64,000 bases of DNA from Neptunomonas phycophila (GCF_001922575.1 NZ_MRCI01000001.1:62001-126000); one strand, 5' to 3'; positions 38,428 to 49,504 are shown, numbered from the stretch's first letter. Numbers and translations are program-made. The notes: generated from the sequence alone by a model not told the origin.

Positions 38428-38466
38428 TAAAAAAACAATTTTACCTGAGAGTTGCTCTCGGTAAAA
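38428..38466 (-). terminator. Intrinsic-terminator-like hairpin in the yhbY leader
   Basis: Read on the minus strand, ttttaccgagag pairs with ctctc-a-ggtaaaa (one bulged base, 3-base loop), followed by a TTGTTTTTTT tract. It ends about 39 bases before the yhbY ATG and lies within the 93-bp yhbY-rlmE divergent region. It could attenuate yhbY transcription or stop antisense transcription from rlmE. Confidence 0.6.
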
Positions 38467-38482
38467 CAACAGAGATTTATTT

Positions 38483-39100
38483 GTGTCAAGATCTAAAAGT
38501 AGCGGTCGTTGGTTGAAGGAACATTTTGATGATCAGTACGTCAAAAAATCGAAAGAACAAGGTTATCGCTCTCGTGCGAGCTTTAAATTATTAGAACTGC
38601 AAGATAAAGATAAATTGTTCCGTAAAGGTATGACTGTTGTTGATCTTGGCGCAGCGCCAGGTGGGTGGTCGCAGGTGGCTGCCGAACTGGTGGGGGACCA
38701 AGGAAGGGTTGTTGCTTCTGATATTCTTGAGATGGACCCATTACCGGGTGTTGAGTTTGTTCAGGGCGACTTTACGGAAGAGTCTGTGCTTAATGAAATC
38801 TTAGATGTTATGGGAAACGAGCTAGCAGACCTTGTAATTTCTGATATGGCCCCCAATATGAGTGGTAATAGCGGTGTCGATCAACCAGCTGGCATATATC
38901 TAGTCGAATTAGCGTTAGATATGGCGAAGCAGGTGTTAAAGCCAAACGGTAACTTCGTTGCTAAAGTGTTTCAGGGCGAAGGCTTTGATCAGTATATGGC
39001 CGATGTGCGTACACACTTCAAAAAAGTGGTGACACGTAAACCGGATTCATCGCGGGCGCGATCACGAGAAGTGTATATAGTAGGCATAGGGCTTAAGTGA
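38483..39100 (+). CDS. rlmE: 23S rRNA (uridine-2552-2'-O)-methyltransferase RlmE (FtsJ)
   Basis: A 205-residue SAM-dependent methyltransferase that modifies U2552 in the ribosomal A-loop. The SAM site is [12 protein letters not shown]. The catalytic K-D-K-E set is consistent with [28 protein letters not shown] and SREVY. It starts at GTG 38483 and lies upstream of ftsH, the classical pair. Confidence 0.96.
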   Translation: MSRSKSSGRWLKEHFDDQYVKKSKEQGYRSRASFKLLELQDKDKLFRKGMTVVDLGAAPGGWSQVAAELVGDQGRVVASDILEMDPLPGVEFVQGDFTEESVLNEILDVMGNELADLVISDMAPNMSGNSGVDQPAGIYLVELALDMAKQVLKPNGNFVAKVFQGEGFDQYMADVRTHFKKVVTRKPDSSRARSREVYIVGIGLK

Positions 39101-39171
39101 TCTATGTGTAACGGTTAGTAAACTGATATAGTTCTACTCTGCTTGTAGAGAATTTTATTGAGGGTTGTCTT

Positions 39172-41130
39172 TTGAACGATATGGCTAAAAATTTAGTGCT
39201 TTGGTTGGTCATCGCTGCAGTACTGCTAACAGTATTTAATAATTTCAGTACTGAGACGGAAACTAGCCGGTTGAACTACTCTGAATTTGTTAAAGAAGTG
39301 CAATCTGATCGTGTTTCTAAAGTGGTCATCGACGGGTACAACATTATAGGGACCCGTACTAATGGTGAAACCTTTAAAACGGTTCGCCCAGCGCTGCAAG
39401 ACCCTAAACTAGTGGATGATTTGTTATCGCATGATGTTGTTGTGGAAGGTAAGCAGCCTGAGCAGCAAAGCATTTGGTCGCAGTTATTAGTGGCGTCATT
39501 CCCTATCCTCATCATTATCGCCATATTTATGTTCTTTATGCGTCAGATGCAAGGCGGTGGCGGTAAAGGCGGCCCAATGTCATTTGGTAAATCTAAAGCC
39601 AAAATGATGAGTGAAGATCAAATCAAAACCACATTTGATGATGTGGCAGGTGTTGAAGAAGCAAAAGAAGACGTTAAAGAGCTGGTTGACTATCTACGTG
39701 ACCCGGGCAAGTTTCAGCGCTTAGGTGGTCATATTCCGCGCGGTGTTTTAATGTCAGGTAGCCCAGGTACGGGTAAAACTTTGCTGGCAAAAGCCATTGC
39801 TGGTGAAGCGAAAGTGCCTTTCTTTAGTATCTCTGGTTCCGACTTCGTTGAGATGTTTGTCGGTGTGGGTGCTTCTCGTGTGCGTGATATGTTCGAGCAA
39901 GCTAAAAAGCACGCGCCATGTATTATCTTTATCGATGAGATTGACGCCGTTGGTCGCCATCGTGGCGTAGGTATGGGTGGTGGTAATGATGAGCGAGAGC
40001 AAACATTAAACCAGTTGTTGGTTGAAATGGATGGTTTTGAGGGTACGGAAGGTGTCATTGTTATTGCAGCAACCAACCGTCCTGACGTTCTAGACCCAGC
40101 GTTACTTCGCCCAGGCCGTTTTGACCGCCAAGTTAACGTCGGACTGCCTGATATTCGTGGTCGTGAAAAAATCCTTAAAGTACACATGCGCAAAGTGCCA
40201 ATGGCTGATGATGTAAAGCCCGAGCTTATTGCGCGTGGCACGCCAGGCTTCTCCGGGGCTGATCTAGCTAACCTTGTGAACGAAGCTGCTTTGTTCGCGG
40301 CGCGCAGTAATAAGCGTACCGTTGGTATGGAGCAGTTTGAGAGCGCTAAAGATAAAATCATGATGGGTGCTGAGCGTAAGTCGATGGTTATGGCTTACAA
40401 AGAGCGTCTTAACACAGCATACCATGAGTCAGGTCACGCGATTGTTGGTCGGTTAATGCCTGAGCATGACCCAGTATACAAAGTGTCGATTATTCCGCGT
40501 GGTCGTGCGTTAGGTGTGACAATGTTCCTGCCTGCTGAAGATCGTTATAGTCACAGCCGTCAGACAATTATCTCAAATATTTGCTCGCTATACGGTGGCC
40601 GTATAGCGGAAGAGATGACCTTGGGTAAAGAAGGGGTCACCACTGGCGCGTCAAATGATATTCAACGTGCGACGTCGTTGGCTCGTAATATGGTAACCAA
40701 GTGGGGTTTATCGGAAGCGTTAGGTCCGTTGTTGTATGATGATGAAGATGGCGACCCATTTGGTCATGGTTACGGCCAAGGAGCTAAGCCATTGGCTGAA
40801 GAAACGCAGCGTAGTATTGATGCTGAAGTTCGCTCTATTATCAACAGTTGTTACGAGCAAGCGCACAAACTGCTGGTAGATAACCGCGATATTTTAGAAG
40901 CGATGACTCAAGCATTGATTAAATACGAAACGATTAATAGTGATCAAATAGATGAGTTAATGGCGCGTAAACCCGTTACTCCGCCAGAAGGTTGGGTTGA
41001 TGATGGAGATGAGCCGACATCGACTCCTTCTTCGGGGGAGGCTGTTGCCGAATCGGATGCGCCAGTCGCTAATGATCAGTCAAAGCCCGAGGATGATGGG
41101 GTGATTGGCGAAGACGGAAAACCTGCTTAA
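39172..41130 (+). CDS. ftsH: ATP-dependent zinc metalloprotease FtsH
   Basis: A 652-residue membrane AAA+ protease with two N-terminal membrane segments (about 5-24 and 105-124). Walker A is GSPGTGKT (usually GPPGTGKT), Walker [12 protein letters not shown], the SRH includes RPGRFDR, and the zinc site is HESGH (usually HEAGH). TTG 39172 is chosen because GAGGG (39160-39164) lies seven bases before it; an ATG at 39181 gives MAKNL, the start found in relatives, but with poor spacing. An acidic C-terminal tail ends before a terminator. Confidence 0.96.
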   Translation: MNDMAKNLVLWLVIAAVLLTVFNNFSTETETSRLNYSEFVKEVQSDRVSKVVIDGYNIIGTRTNGETFKTVRPALQDPKLVDDLLSHDVVVEGKQPEQQSIWSQLLVASFPILIIIAIFMFFMRQMQGGGGKGGPMSFGKSKAKMMSEDQIKTTFDDVAGVEEAKEDVKELVDYLRDPGKFQRLGGHIPRGVLMSGSPGTGKTLLAKAIAGEAKVPFFSISGSDFVEMFVGVGASRVRDMFEQAKKHAPCIIFIDEIDAVGRHRGVGMGGGNDEREQTLNQLLVEMDGFEGTEGVIVIAATNRPDVLDPALLRPGRFDRQVNVGLPDIRGREKILKVHMRKVPMADDVKPELIARGTPGFSGADLANLVNEAALFAARSNKRTVGMEQFESAKDKIMMGAERKSMVMAYKERLNTAYHESGHAIVGRLMPEHDPVYKVSIIPRGRALGVTMFLPAEDRYSHSRQTIISNICSLYGGRIAEEMTLGKEGVTTGASNDIQRATSLARNMVTKWGLSEALGPLLYDDEDGDPFGHGYGQGAKPLAEETQRSIDAEVRSIINSCYEQAHKLLVDNRDILEAMTQALIKYETINSDQIDELMARKPVTPPEGWVDDGDEPTSTPSSGEAVAESDAPVANDQSKPEDDGVIGEDGKPA

Positions 41131-41156
41131 TTATTGCGCTTAGTCGTTGATTTAAT

Positions 41157-41189
41157 AGACCGGATGCTGGTGCAGTATTCGGTCTTTTT
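41157..41189 (+). terminator. Intrinsic terminator after ftsH
   Basis: The arms agaccgga and ttcggtct (one G-T pair) flank a 13-base loop and are followed by TTTTT. It ends only two bases before the upstream in-frame ATG of folP (41192), which favours ATG 41204 as the folP start. Confidence 0.78.
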
Positions 41190-41203
41190 GTATGTGGTCT
41201 AGT

Positions 41204-42055
41204 ATGAAACAGTTGGTATGTGGTTCCCGAACCTTGGATATGTCCCGTGTTCACGTCATGGGTATTTTAAATGTGACGCCGGACTCTTTTTCGGATGGCG
41301 GGCGTTATTTCTCCCATAGGGACGATTTAGATAAGGCGTTAGCACGAGCACGAGTTATGCTCGATGAGGGCGCTACTTTAATCGATGTCGGTGGTGAGTC
41401 TACGCGCCCCGGAGCAACACCAGTCTCTGAGCAAGAGGAAATGGATCGAGTTTTGCCTGTAGTGGAGCGAATCGCGCAAGAAATGGACGTTGTTATTTCA
41501 GTTGATACGAGCACTCCCACTTTAATGGCAGCGGCCGGTGATTTGGGTGCGGGTATGATTAATGATGTTCGCGCATTATTGCGTCCTGGGGCGGTTGATG
41601 CTGTCGCTAAATCATCAATGGCGGTGTGTTTAATGCATATGCAGGGGGCTCCTTTATCGATGCAAGAAGCGCCTAAGTATGATTCGGTCGTAGATGAAGT
41701 GTTGGTGTTTTTGCGTGAACGTGTTGCTTTATGTAAGGCTGCTGGTATCGAAGCGAAGAGGATTTGTTTAGATCCTGGATTTGGATTTGGAAAAACGCTT
41801 GATCATAATCTCTGGTTAATGAACAGTCTGGAGAATGTGCTGTTGGATGATTTGCCTTTGCTGGTGGGGACGTCCCGAAAAAGTATGATCGATGGGGTGC
41901 TCGACAAGCCTGTCGATCAACGCTTGTCGGGAGGGTTAGCTACCGTTGCATGTGCGGTAATGAAAGGAGCAAAGATAGTCAGGGTTCACGATGTAAGCGA
42001 AACAGTGGATGTGGTTAAAATGACCGAAGCGATTTTGAACGCAAAGCGTGTTTAA
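41204..42055 (+). CDS. folP: Dihydropteroate synthase
   Basis: A 283-residue TIM-barrel enzyme joining para-aminobenzoate to dihydropterin pyrophosphate. Signatures are ILNVTPDSFSDGG and DVGGESTRPGA, then LDPGFGFGK and the GTSRKSMI sulfonamide-site region. The ATG at 41204 aligns with E. coli FolP; an in-frame ATG at 41192 abuts the ftsH terminator. glmM follows after 15 bases, the standard ftsH-folP-glmM order. Confidence 0.95.
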   Translation: MKQLVCGSRTLDMSRVHVMGILNVTPDSFSDGGRYFSHRDDLDKALARARVMLDEGATLIDVGGESTRPGATPVSEQEEMDRVLPVVERIAQEMDVVISVDTSTPTLMAAAGDLGAGMINDVRALLRPGAVDAVAKSSMAVCLMHMQGAPLSMQEAPKYDSVVDEVLVFLRERVALCKAAGIEAKRICLDPGFGFGKTLDHNLWLMNSLENVLLDDLPLLVGTSRKSMIDGVLDKPVDQRLSGGLATVACAVMKGAKIVRVHDVSETVDVVKMTEAILNAKRV

Positions 42056-42070
42056 CAAGAGAGTATGGAT

Positions 42071-43426
42071 GTGAGTAAGCAATATTTTGGAACGGATGGT
42101 ATTCGTGGTCAGGTAGGGAAGTTTCCAATCACCCCTGATTTTATGCTCAAGCTGGGCTGGGCTGCGGGTAAAGTCTTTGCTCGTGATGGGCGCTGCAAAA
42201 TTCTTATTGGTAAGGATACGCGTATATCGGGCTACATGTTCGAGTCCGCTCTAGAGGCGGGTCTATCGGCGGCAGGTGTCGATGTTTTACTTACAGGGCC
42301 AATGCCTACTCCAGCTATTGCTTATCTTACGCGAACGTTTCAAGCGAATGCGGGTATTGTTATATCGGCTTCTCATAATGCCTATGGGGATAACGGGATT
42401 AAGTTTTTCTCGGCGCAAGGCACGAAATTGCCCGATGAGATCGAGCATGCCATTGAGGCGCAAATGGACCTTGTGATGACGACGGTAGATTCTGCGCGCC
42501 TAGGCAAGGCTAAGCGGGTACCTGATGCGCCGGGGCGTTATATCGAGTTTTGTAAATCTTCTGTGCCAACAGGGTTTAACTTGCAGGGCATGAAGATCGT
42601 ATTAGATTGCGCTAACGGGGCGACCTATCATGTCAGCCCGGAAGTTTTATCGGAGCTGGGAGCAGAAGTTGTTGAAGTAGCGTCCTCGCCAGACGGAGTC
42701 AATATCAATGAGGCGTGTGGGGCTACCGCGCCTCAGCGTTTACAAAAAGTTGTAGTGGGAGAGAAAGCCGATCTTGGCATAGCGTTGGACGGGGATGGCG
42801 ACCGGCTCATTCTGGTGGATCACCAAGGTGAGGTCGTTGATGGAGATGAGGCGTTATTCATTATTGCTAAGCAAATGAAAGACCGCGGTGAGCTAGAAGG
42901 TGGTGTTGTCGGGACGCTGATGAGCAATTTTGGGTTAGAGCAGGCATTTTCGGCAATGGGTGTGCCTTTTGTGCGAGCTAACGTTGGTGATCGGTATGTT
43001 ATGGAAGAGCTTAAAAACCGGGGTTGGTCTGTCGGTGGTGAAAGCTCGGGACATATTGTATGTAAACATTTGACATCAACAGGTGATGGCACGATTTCCG
43101 CACTGCAGGTTTTGCGAGCGATAAAAGATACGGGTTTGACATTGCACGAGTTAAAAAAGGCAATGGAAAAAATGCCGCAGACTATGATTAACGTAAGAAT
43201 GCATAAGCGTGTTGATATTCGTTCGGTGGAGGAAATTCAGTCAGCAGTGCAGCGTACAGAAGCCGCACTCGGTGGAAATGGTCGGGTTTTACTGCGACCT
43301 TCTGGCACGGAACCTCTTGTTCGGGTGATGCTGGAAGGTAAAGATAAATCCTTGGTTGAAAAATTGTGTGCTGAATTAGCTAAAGATGTAGAAAATGCTT
43401 TGTATGCTCTTGTAAGCCAAGAGTAA
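42071..43426 (+). CDS. glmM: Phosphoglucosamine mutase
   Basis: A 451-residue enzyme converting glucosamine-6-phosphate to glucosamine-1-phosphate for UDP-GlcNAc synthesis. Motifs: FGTDGIRG, the phosphoserine loop [12 protein letters not shown], the magnesium loop DGDGDR, GESSGH and [15 protein letters not shown] 42071 is preferred because AAGAGAG (42057-42063) sits seven bases upstream and [13 protein letters not shown] matches relatives; ATG 42065 is the alternative, too close to that site. Confidence 0.95.
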   Translation: MSKQYFGTDGIRGQVGKFPITPDFMLKLGWAAGKVFARDGRCKILIGKDTRISGYMFESALEAGLSAAGVDVLLTGPMPTPAIAYLTRTFQANAGIVISASHNAYGDNGIKFFSAQGTKLPDEIEHAIEAQMDLVMTTVDSARLGKAKRVPDAPGRYIEFCKSSVPTGFNLQGMKIVLDCANGATYHVSPEVLSELGAEVVEVASSPDGVNINEACGATAPQRLQKVVVGEKADLGIALDGDGDRLILVDHQGEVVDGDEALFIIAKQMKDRGELEGGVVGTLMSNFGLEQAFSAMGVPFVRANVGDRYVMEELKNRGWSVGGESSGHIVCKHLTSTGDGTISALQVLRAIKDTGLTLHELKKAMEKMPQTMINVRMHKRVDIRSVEEIQSAVQRTEAALGGNGRVLLRPSGTEPLVRVMLEGKDKSLVEKLCAELAKDVENALYALVSQE

Positions 43427-43464
43427 CTTCGTTAATATTTGCGCCTCTTGAATGGAGGGTCACT

Positions 43465-44217
43465 ATGCGGAAGTTAATTGTCGCAGGTAACTGGAAGATG
43501 AATGGGACAAAGCAGCTTGCTGCAGATATGGTCCATGCACTAAAAGAAGCCAGCTTACCTACTGATGTGTCCGTCGTGGTTTTTCCTCCCTCTATCTTGG
43601 CTGGTTCGTTTGTGGATTGTTCTGGTTGCAAAACTGGGATTCAAAATATTAACAGCGAGCCTTCGGGTGCTTACACTGGTGAACTCTCTGCTTCAATGGT
43701 TAAAGAAGCAGGTTGTAGTTATGTGTTGGTAGGGCACTCAGAGCGCCGGTCTTTATTTGGCGAGCAAGATGATGTTGTGGCGGCAAAAGTTAAAGCGGCT
43801 GTAGATAATGGCTTGATGCCGATGCTGTGCGTTGGTGAGACACTTGAGCAGCGTGAAGCGGGTGATTACCTTGCGGTCATTAAAAGCCAAGTGGTATTGG
43901 GTCTGAGTCGTTTATCGATTGCTGAGCTGGAAAAGGTAACCCTTGCATATGAACCTGTATGGGCTATTGGTACAGGCCGGACAGCAACGCCAGAACAAGC
44001 GCAAAATGTTCATGCAAGTGTGCGTGAAGTTTTAGCTGAAGAATATAGTCGTAAAGTAGCGGATGAAATGTCGATACTTTACGGTGGGAGTGTCAATGCG
44101 AAGAGTGCAGGCGCATTGTTTGCCCAGCCGGATATAGATGGTGGCCTTGTTGGTGGAGCATCTTTGAAGGTTAACGAATTTTTGACGATATGCAGCGCAG
44201 CTGCAGATAATGTCTAG
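43465..44217 (+). CDS. tpiA: Triosephosphate isomerase
   Basis: A 250-residue glycolytic TIM barrel that interconverts dihydroxyacetone phosphate and glyceraldehyde-3-phosphate. The catalytic lysine is in GNWKMNG, histidine in LVGHSERR, and glutamate in AYEPVWAIGTG; the phosphate loop YGGSVN is present. GGAGGG precedes ATG 43465. Placement between glmM and secG is typical of gammaproteobacteria. Confidence 0.97.
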   Translation: MRKLIVAGNWKMNGTKQLAADMVHALKEASLPTDVSVVVFPPSILAGSFVDCSGCKTGIQNINSEPSGAYTGELSASMVKEAGCSYVLVGHSERRSLFGEQDDVVAAKVKAAVDNGLMPMLCVGETLEQREAGDYLAVIKSQVVLGLSRLSIAELEKVTLAYEPVWAIGTGRTATPEQAQNVHASVREVLAEEYSRKVADEMSILYGGSVNAKSAGALFAQPDIDGGLVGGASLKVNEFLTICSAAADNV

Positions 44218-44229
44218 GCGGTCTAAATA

Positions 44230-44595
44230 ATGGAAACTGTAGTTCTAGCGGTACATGTGATTTTAGCGGCAGGTATCATTGCTCTTGTTATGCTGCAGCA
44301 AGGTAAAGGCGCAGAAGCTGGTGCAGCTTTTGGTGCTGGTGCTTCGCAAACTGTTTTTGGTAGTCAGGGCTCTGGAAATGTTTTAGGGCGCTTTACGGCT
44401 ATTCTTGCTGCTGGCTTGTTTGTGACCAGTTTTGTTTTGGCTTTTTATGCTAAGCAGCAGGCATCAAGTATTTCAGATGCGGGTATTCCTAGCATCGAAG
44501 AGGTTCAGTCTGTAGATGCTGTTCCTGAATTACCTGTACTTGAGCAACAGCAATCAGCTCCGGTTGATGCTGATGTTCCCTCAGCAGGTGAGTAG
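44230..44595 (+). CDS. secG: Protein-export membrane protein SecG
   Basis: A 121-residue translocon subunit with two membrane segments (about 4-22 and 55-74) around the conserved QQGKGAEAGAAFG and SQTVFGSQGSGN loop. It assists SecYEG-dependent export. The acidic C-terminal tail is longer than the minimal family. tRNA-Leu begins nine bases after the stop. Confidence 0.95.
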   Translation: METVVLAVHVILAAGIIALVMLQQGKGAEAGAAFGAGASQTVFGSQGSGNVLGRFTAILAAGLFVTSFVLAFYAKQQASSISDAGIPSIEEVQSVDAVPELPVLEQQQSAPVDADVPSAGE

Positions 44596-44604
44596 TTAGT
44601 TTTT

Positions 44605-44690
44605 GCCCAAGTGGTGGAATTGGTAGACACGCTATCTTGAGGGGGTAGTGGCTTATGGCTGTGCCGGTTCGAGTCCGGCCTTGGGCACCA
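44605..44690 (+). tRNA. tRNA-Leu (anticodon GAG)
   Basis: An 86-base class II tRNA with acceptor arms gcccaag/cttgggc, an encoded CCA end, a long variable arm and anticodon loop ttgaggg (anticodon GAG, reads CUC and CUU). It follows secG and precedes tRNA-fMet, the secG-leu-met-rimP order known from E. coli. Confidence 0.97.
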
Positions 44691-44740
44691 TAATTTGCAA
44701 TGCAAGTGCATAATGTGTATAGTTATGCACCTGTTTCTGA

Positions 44741-44817
<77 letters not shown>

Positions 44818-44831
44818 CTTATTATGAATTG

Positions 44832-44852
44832 GCCCCTATCAAGGGGCTTTTT
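44832..44852 (+). terminator. First intrinsic terminator after tRNA-fMet
   Basis: The arms gcccct and aggggc around a 4-base loop, followed by TTTTT, 15 bases past the tRNA end. Confidence 0.78.
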
Positions 44853-44881
44853 CGTAAATGTGGTTTTCAATGTATTCGCAG

Positions 44882-44908
44882 AAATGGGTCCTAAGAGACC
44901 CATTTTTT
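44882..44908 (+). terminator. Second intrinsic terminator before rimP
   Basis: The arms aaatgggtc and gacccattt around a 6-base loop, with TTTTTT continuing from the stem. Together with the terminator at 44832 it forms a tandem barrier between tRNA-fMet and rimP, so read-through or a promoter after 44908 must supply rimP-nusA. Confidence 0.85.
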
Positions 44909-44938
44909 GTTTCCGAATGGTTTAGCAGAGGTTAATAA

Positions 44939-45394
44939 GTGTCAGCAAAGCTGAAAAAAATTCAGGAGATGCTGGAGCCTGTCGTGCAGTCTCTAGACTG
45001 TAGCCTGTGGGGTATGGAATATATTACCCAAGGTAAACACAGCATGTTGCGTGTTTATATCGAAAAAGAGGGTGGTGTGTCTGTGGATGATTGCGCGGCA
45101 GTGAGCCATCAAATTAGTGGTGTGCTTGATGTCGAAGATCCAATTTCCGGAGAATATACGCTTGAAGTATCTTCCCCAGGTATGGATCGCCCTCTGTATA
45201 CGCTTGAACAGTTTACAGAGTATGCAGGTAACATCGTACAGGTAAAGCTGCGTATTCCATTTGAAGGTCGCCGAAATTTTAAAGGGTTGCTAAATGGCAC
45301 CGAAGGCGAAGATATATTGCTGGTTGTGGATGACGAAGAGTTTTTGCTTCCGATTGATTTGATCGATCGCGCACAAGTTGTCCCACAGTTTTAA
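44939..45394 (+). CDS. rimP: Ribosome maturation factor RimP
   Basis: A 151-residue 30S maturation protein, the same size as E. coli RimP. Motifs are LWGMEYI and [16 protein letters not shown], then [14 protein letters not shown]. The start is GTG 44939 after AGAGG. nusA follows 32 bases on, the universal rimP-nusA-infB order. Confidence 0.95.
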   Translation: MSAKLKKIQEMLEPVVQSLDCSLWGMEYITQGKHSMLRVYIEKEGGVSVDDCAAVSHQISGVLDVEDPISGEYTLEVSSPGMDRPLYTLEQFTEYAGNIVQVKLRIPFEGRRNFKGLLNGTEGEDILLVVDDEEFLLPIDLIDRAQVVPQF

Positions 45395-45426
45395 AAGTAC
45401 TATCGAGGATAGAGCGAGGCAGCAGC

Positions 45427-46917
45427 ATGAATAAAGAGATTCTACTGGTTGCAGAAGCAGTTTCTAATGAAAAAGACGTACCTAAAGACGTCATTTTTGA
45501 AGCCATTGAGTTGGCGCTAGCAACAGCGACTAAAAAACGTTACGACGAAGAAGCAGAAATTCGCGTCGTTATTGACCGTGCCACGGGTGATTATGAAACT
45601 TTCCGTAGCTGGTTGGTTGTAACTAATGACGTGGTGCCAATGTTAGGCACTGAGTTAACATTTCAAGAAGCCGAAGAAATTGATAGCAAATTGCAGCCGG
45701 GCGATACCTATGAAGAACAGGTTGAGTCGGTTGCCTTTGGCCGCATAGCCGCGCAGACCGCTAAACAGGTTATCGTGCAGAAAGTGCGTGAAGCTGAGCG
45801 CGCTAAAGTTGTTGATTTGTACCGCGACAAAATTGGCGAGTTGATTTCGGCTAGTGTAAAGAAAGTTACACGGGACAACATTATTGTGGATCTAGGTAAC
45901 AACGCTGAAGCGTTATTACCTCGTGAAAATGTTTTGCCGCGTGAAGTATTTCGTATGGGCGACCGTGTGCGTGCCGTTTTAACTGAGGTTCGTTCTGAAG
46001 GCCGCGGCCCGCAGCTGATCTTAAGTCGCACCTGCCCAGAGATGTTGATTGAACTTTTCCGTATTGAAGTACCCGAAATATCAGAAGAAGTTATTGATAT
46101 CCGTGCCGCTGCTCGAGATCCTGGATCGCGCGCTAAAATTGCCGTAAAAACAAACGACGGTCGCATAGACCCTGTTGGTGCTTGCGTGGGCATGCGTGGT
46201 GCTCGTGTGCAAGCGGTTTCCAATGAACTTGGCGGTGAGCGAGTTGATATTATTTTGTGGGATGATAATCCTGCACAGTTAGTTATTAACGCGATGTCAC
46301 CAGCAGAAGTGGCTTCGATCGTTATCGAAGAAGAGTCCCACTCTATGGATGTTGCTGTTGCGGAAGAAGCCTTAGCTATGGCTATCGGTCGCGGCGGTCA
46401 AAATGTTCGCTTGGCATCTGAGCTGACTGGCTGGGAACTCAATGTCATGTCTGAAGATGAAGCGCAGGCAAAACAGCAGTCTGAAATGGGCTCTGTTATG
46501 GATGTGTTTATTAAGCACTTAGACGTGGATGAAGATGTCGCTTCTATTTTAGTGGAAGAAGGTTTCACTACGTTAGAAGAAGTCGCTTATGTGCCTGTTG
46601 ATGAAATGTTAGAAATCGACGGCTTTGATGAAGACATCGTTAATGAGCTTCGCTCGCGCGCCAAAGATGCACTGTTAAATATGGCGTTAGCAAATGAGGA
46701 ACAGCTAGAGAATGCTGAGCCTGCAGAAGACCTACTCACGATGGAAGGTATGGATCGTCACTTGGCGTTCCTGTTAGCCGCTCGTGGTGTTGTTACAATG
46801 GAAGACCTTGCTGAGCAATCAGTTGAAGAGCTTCTGGAAATTGAAAATATGACTGAAGAAAAAGCGGCGGAAATTATAATGACCGCACGTGCGCCCTGGT
46901 TTGCGGATGAAGCTTAA
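45427..46917 (+). CDS. nusA: Transcription elongation/termination factor NusA
   Basis: A 496-residue RNA polymerase-binding factor. The N-terminal domain (1 to about 130) is followed by S1 (about 135-200), KH1 and KH2 (to about 345; [12 protein letters not shown] and [12 protein letters not shown]) and two acidic repeats at the C-terminus ([17 protein letters not shown] and [17 protein letters not shown]), as in the gammaproteobacterial type. It couples to infB 24 bases downstream. Confidence 0.97.
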   Translation: MNKEILLVAEAVSNEKDVPKDVIFEAIELALATATKKRYDEEAEIRVVIDRATGDYETFRSWLVVTNDVVPMLGTELTFQEAEEIDSKLQPGDTYEEQVESVAFGRIAAQTAKQVIVQKVREAERAKVVDLYRDKIGELISASVKKVTRDNIIVDLGNNAEALLPRENVLPREVFRMGDRVRAVLTEVRSEGRGPQLILSRTCPEMLIELFRIEVPEISEEVIDIRAAARDPGSRAKIAVKTNDGRIDPVGACVGMRGARVQAVSNELGGERVDIILWDDNPAQLVINAMSPAEVASIVIEEESHSMDVAVAEEALAMAIGRGGQNVRLASELTGWELNVMSEDEAQAKQQSEMGSVMDVFIKHLDVDEDVASILVEEGFTTLEEVAYVPVDEMLEIDGFDEDIVNELRSRAKDALLNMALANEEQLENAEPAEDLLTMEGMDRHLAFLLAARGVVTMEDLAEQSVEELLEIENMTEEKAAEIIMTARAPWFADEA

Positions 46918-46941
46918 AGTCAACGGAGGAGATTTACCAAT

Positions 46942-49494
46942 ATGGCAGAAGTCACAGTAAAACAACTTGCCGATGTGGTTGGTGTTCCCGTTGAGCGTTT
47001 ATTAACGCAGATGCAGGAAGCGGGTATTGCTGGTAAGAACCAAGATTCAATGGTTTCTGAAACCGAGCGTCAATCATTGTTAGGTCATTTAAAACGATCT
47101 CATGGTGATGAAAACGGTGATGGCGATTCCCCGAAAAAAATCACATTAAAGCGTAAGACAACATCTCAGCTTAAAGTAGCTGGTGCTTCCGGTAAGAAAA
47201 AAACCGTTAATGTAGAAGTGCGTAAAACTCGTACATACGTTAAGCGTTCAGATGTTGATACGGATGAGGCTGCTCAGCAAGCACAAGCTGAAGAGCAAGC
47301 ACGTTTGGCAGCAGAAGAAGCAGCACGCGTTGCTGCAGAGCAAGCCAAGAAAGAAGCTGAAGAAAAGGCACGTCTCGAAGCAGAAGAAGCTGCTCGTAAA
47401 CAGGCGGAAGCAGCTAAAGAGAAACAAGCCGCGGCTCCTCAGCAAACAGAAGCTCCAGCACCTAAGCCTGCTGAAGCCAAACCCGTTGCAAAAGAGAAAC
47501 CGGTGGAAGTAAAACAACCTACTAAGGCTAAACCAGCCGAGCCTAATCGTACCACCGAGCCTAAAAAAGGCTTCCGTGGTGAAGATAAAAAGCCAGCAAA
47601 AGGCCGAGGTGGACGTAACGATTTTAATAATCGTGATGATCGTCGTGGTGGCAAACTGTCTCGTAACTCTAAGACGCCGCGTAAGCAGCAGTCTAATCGT
47701 AATAACGAGCATGGCTTCACTGAGCCACAGGCACCAAAGGTTCATGATGTAGCCATTCCAGAGAGTATTACGGTTGCTGAACTGGCTAAGAAAATGTCAG
47801 TTAAAGCGGCAGAAGTGATCAAGGTTATGTTCAAAATGGGCGCTATGGCGACCATTAACCAAGTAATTGATCAAGACACAGCGGTACTTGTTGTTGAGGA
47901 AATGGGTCATGTACCTAAGCCGATGCAAGAAAATGCTGTTGAAGAAGCCTTGATGGAAAGCATGCAAAGTCACGAAGGTGATCGTCAAGGCCGTGCTCCA
48001 ATCGTTACGGTTATGGGTCACGTTGACCATGGTAAAACATCGCTGCTGGATTACATCCGTCGCACACGTGTTGCTGCCGGTGAGTCTGGTGGTATTACGC
48101 AGCACATTGGTGCTTACCATGTTGAAACAGACAATGGCATGGTTACCTTCTTGGATACTCCAGGACACGCTGCGTTTACGGCTATGCGAGCACGTGGTGC
48201 TAAGCTGACTGATATTGTAATCCTTGTGGTTGCAGCTGATGACGGTGTTATGCCTCAAACAGAGGAGGCGGTTCAGCACGCGCGTGCGGCTGGTGTTCCT
48301 CTTGTTATCGCCGTTAACAAAGTAGATAAAGAAGACGCTGATCCTGATCGTGTTAAAAACGAGTTAGCTCAGCGTGATGTTATCCCTGAAGACTGGGGTG
48401 GTGATGTTCAATTTATCGAAGTTTCGGCTAAAACCGGTCATGGTATTGATGACCTGCTAGAGGCGGTGCTGTTACAGGCCGAAGTTCTAGAATTGAGTGC
48501 TGTTCCAGAAGCACCGGGTCAAGGTGTAGTCGTTGAGTCTCGTTTGGATAAAGGACGTGGTCCAGTTGCGACGTTGTTAGTACAAAACGGTACGCTTCGT
48601 AAAGGTGATATTGTTCTTGCCGGTCTGCATTACGGACGCATCCGTGCGATGTTGGATGAGAATGGTAAAGCCGTTGAAGAAGCTGGCCCGTCTATCCCTG
48701 TTGAAATACTTGGTTTGGATGGTACGCCTGCAGCGGGTGATGAGTTTGCTGTTGTTTCCAATGAGAAGAAAGCGCGTGAAGTTGCATTGTTCCGTCAAGG
48801 CAAATACCGCGAGGTTAAGTTGGCGCGTCAACAAGCATCGAAACTTGAAAACTTGTTTGAAAACATGCAAGCCGGCGATGTTAAGTCTCTGAATATCGTA
48901 CTAAAAGCGGACGTGCGTGGTTCTCTGGAAGCGTTAACTAACGCGCTAGAAGATTTGTCGACAGACGAAGTAAAAGTCGTCATTGTTTCTAGTGGTGTAG
49001 GTGGTATCGCTGAGACAGAAGCGAACTTAGCGTTGGCTTCCTCTGCATTGGTGATAGGTTTTAACGTTCGTGCTGATGCACAAGCCAAAGCTATTATTGA
49101 TCGTGAAGGCATTCAATTACGCTACTACAGTGTGATTTACGACATCATTGATGACGTTAAGCAGGCAATGACGGGGCTTCTATCTCCAGAATTCCGTGAA
49201 GAAATTGTCGGTATTGCTGAAGTACGTGATGTATTCCGTTCGCCTAAATTGGGCTTGGTTGCTGGTTGTATGGTAACTGAAGGTACGGTCTTCCGTAACA
49301 AGCGGATTCGTGTACTACGTGATAACGTTGTTATCTATGAAGGCGAATTAGAGTCGCTACGTCGCTTTAAAGATTCCGTTGCTGAGGTTCGCCAAGGTAT
49401 GGAATGTGGTATCGGCGTTAAAAACTACAATGATGTGAAAGAGGGCGATCAGATCGAGGTATTCTCGACTGTTGAAGTCCAACGGACACTGTAA
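46942..49494 (+). CDS. infB: Translation initiation factor IF-2
   Basis: An 850-residue GTPase that places initiator tRNA on the 30S subunit. N-terminal IF2N domains ([16 protein letters not shown]; later [17 protein letters not shown]) flank a long Ala/Glu/Lys-rich helical linker (about residues 110-195) and an Arg/Asn-rich stretch. The G domain has [22 protein letters not shown] and SAKTG. Domains II-IV follow. GGAGG precedes ATG 46942. The repetitive linker is normal for IF-2. Confidence 0.97.
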   Translation: MAEVTVKQLADVVGVPVERLLTQMQEAGIAGKNQDSMVSETERQSLLGHLKRSHGDENGDGDSPKKITLKRKTTSQLKVAGASGKKKTVNVEVRKTRTYVKRSDVDTDEAAQQAQAEEQARLAAEEAARVAAEQAKKEAEEKARLEAEEAARKQAEAAKEKQAAAPQQTEAPAPKPAEAKPVAKEKPVEVKQPTKAKPAEPNRTTEPKKGFRGEDKKPAKGRGGRNDFNNRDDRRGGKLSRNSKTPRKQQSNRNNEHGFTEPQAPKVHDVAIPESITVAELAKKMSVKAAEVIKVMFKMGAMATINQVIDQDTAVLVVEEMGHVPKPMQENAVEEALMESMQSHEGDRQGRAPIVTVMGHVDHGKTSLLDYIRRTRVAAGESGGITQHIGAYHVETDNGMVTFLDTPGHAAFTAMRARGAKLTDIVILVVAADDGVMPQTEEAVQHARAAGVPLVIAVNKVDKEDADPDRVKNELAQRDVIPEDWGGDVQFIEVSAKTGHGIDDLLEAVLLQAEVLELSAVPEAPGQGVVVESRLDKGRGPVATLLVQNGTLRKGDIVLAGLHYGRIRAMLDENGKAVEEAGPSIPVEILGLDGTPAAGDEFAVVSNEKKAREVALFRQGKYREVKLARQQASKLENLFENMQAGDVKSLNIVLKADVRGSLEALTNALEDLSTDEVKVVIVSSGVGGIAETEANLALASSALVIGFNVRADAQAKAIIDREGIQLRYYSVIYDIIDDVKQAMTGLLSPEFREEIVGIAEVRDVFRSPKLGLVAGCMVTEGTVFRNKRIRVLRDNVVIYEGELESLRRFKDSVAEVRQGMECGIGVKNYNDVKEGDQIEVFSTVEVQRTL

Positions 49495-49504
49495 ACGGAG
49501 TCGT

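Noticed and set aside
39729-40361. A 210-codon open frame antisense to ftsH
   Set aside because: It mirrors the highly conserved AAA domain of ftsH, has no ribosome site and a low-complexity Ser/Arg/Pro composition typical of antisense shadows.
45708-46223. A 171-codon frame antisense to nusA
   Set aside because: Shadow of the conserved S1/KH region with no start signal or recognisable motif.
47250-47520. Repetitive GCA/GAA-rich tract suggesting a tandem repeat
   Set aside because: It encodes the normal Ala/Glu/Lys-rich helical linker of IF-2; not a mobile or regulatory repeat.
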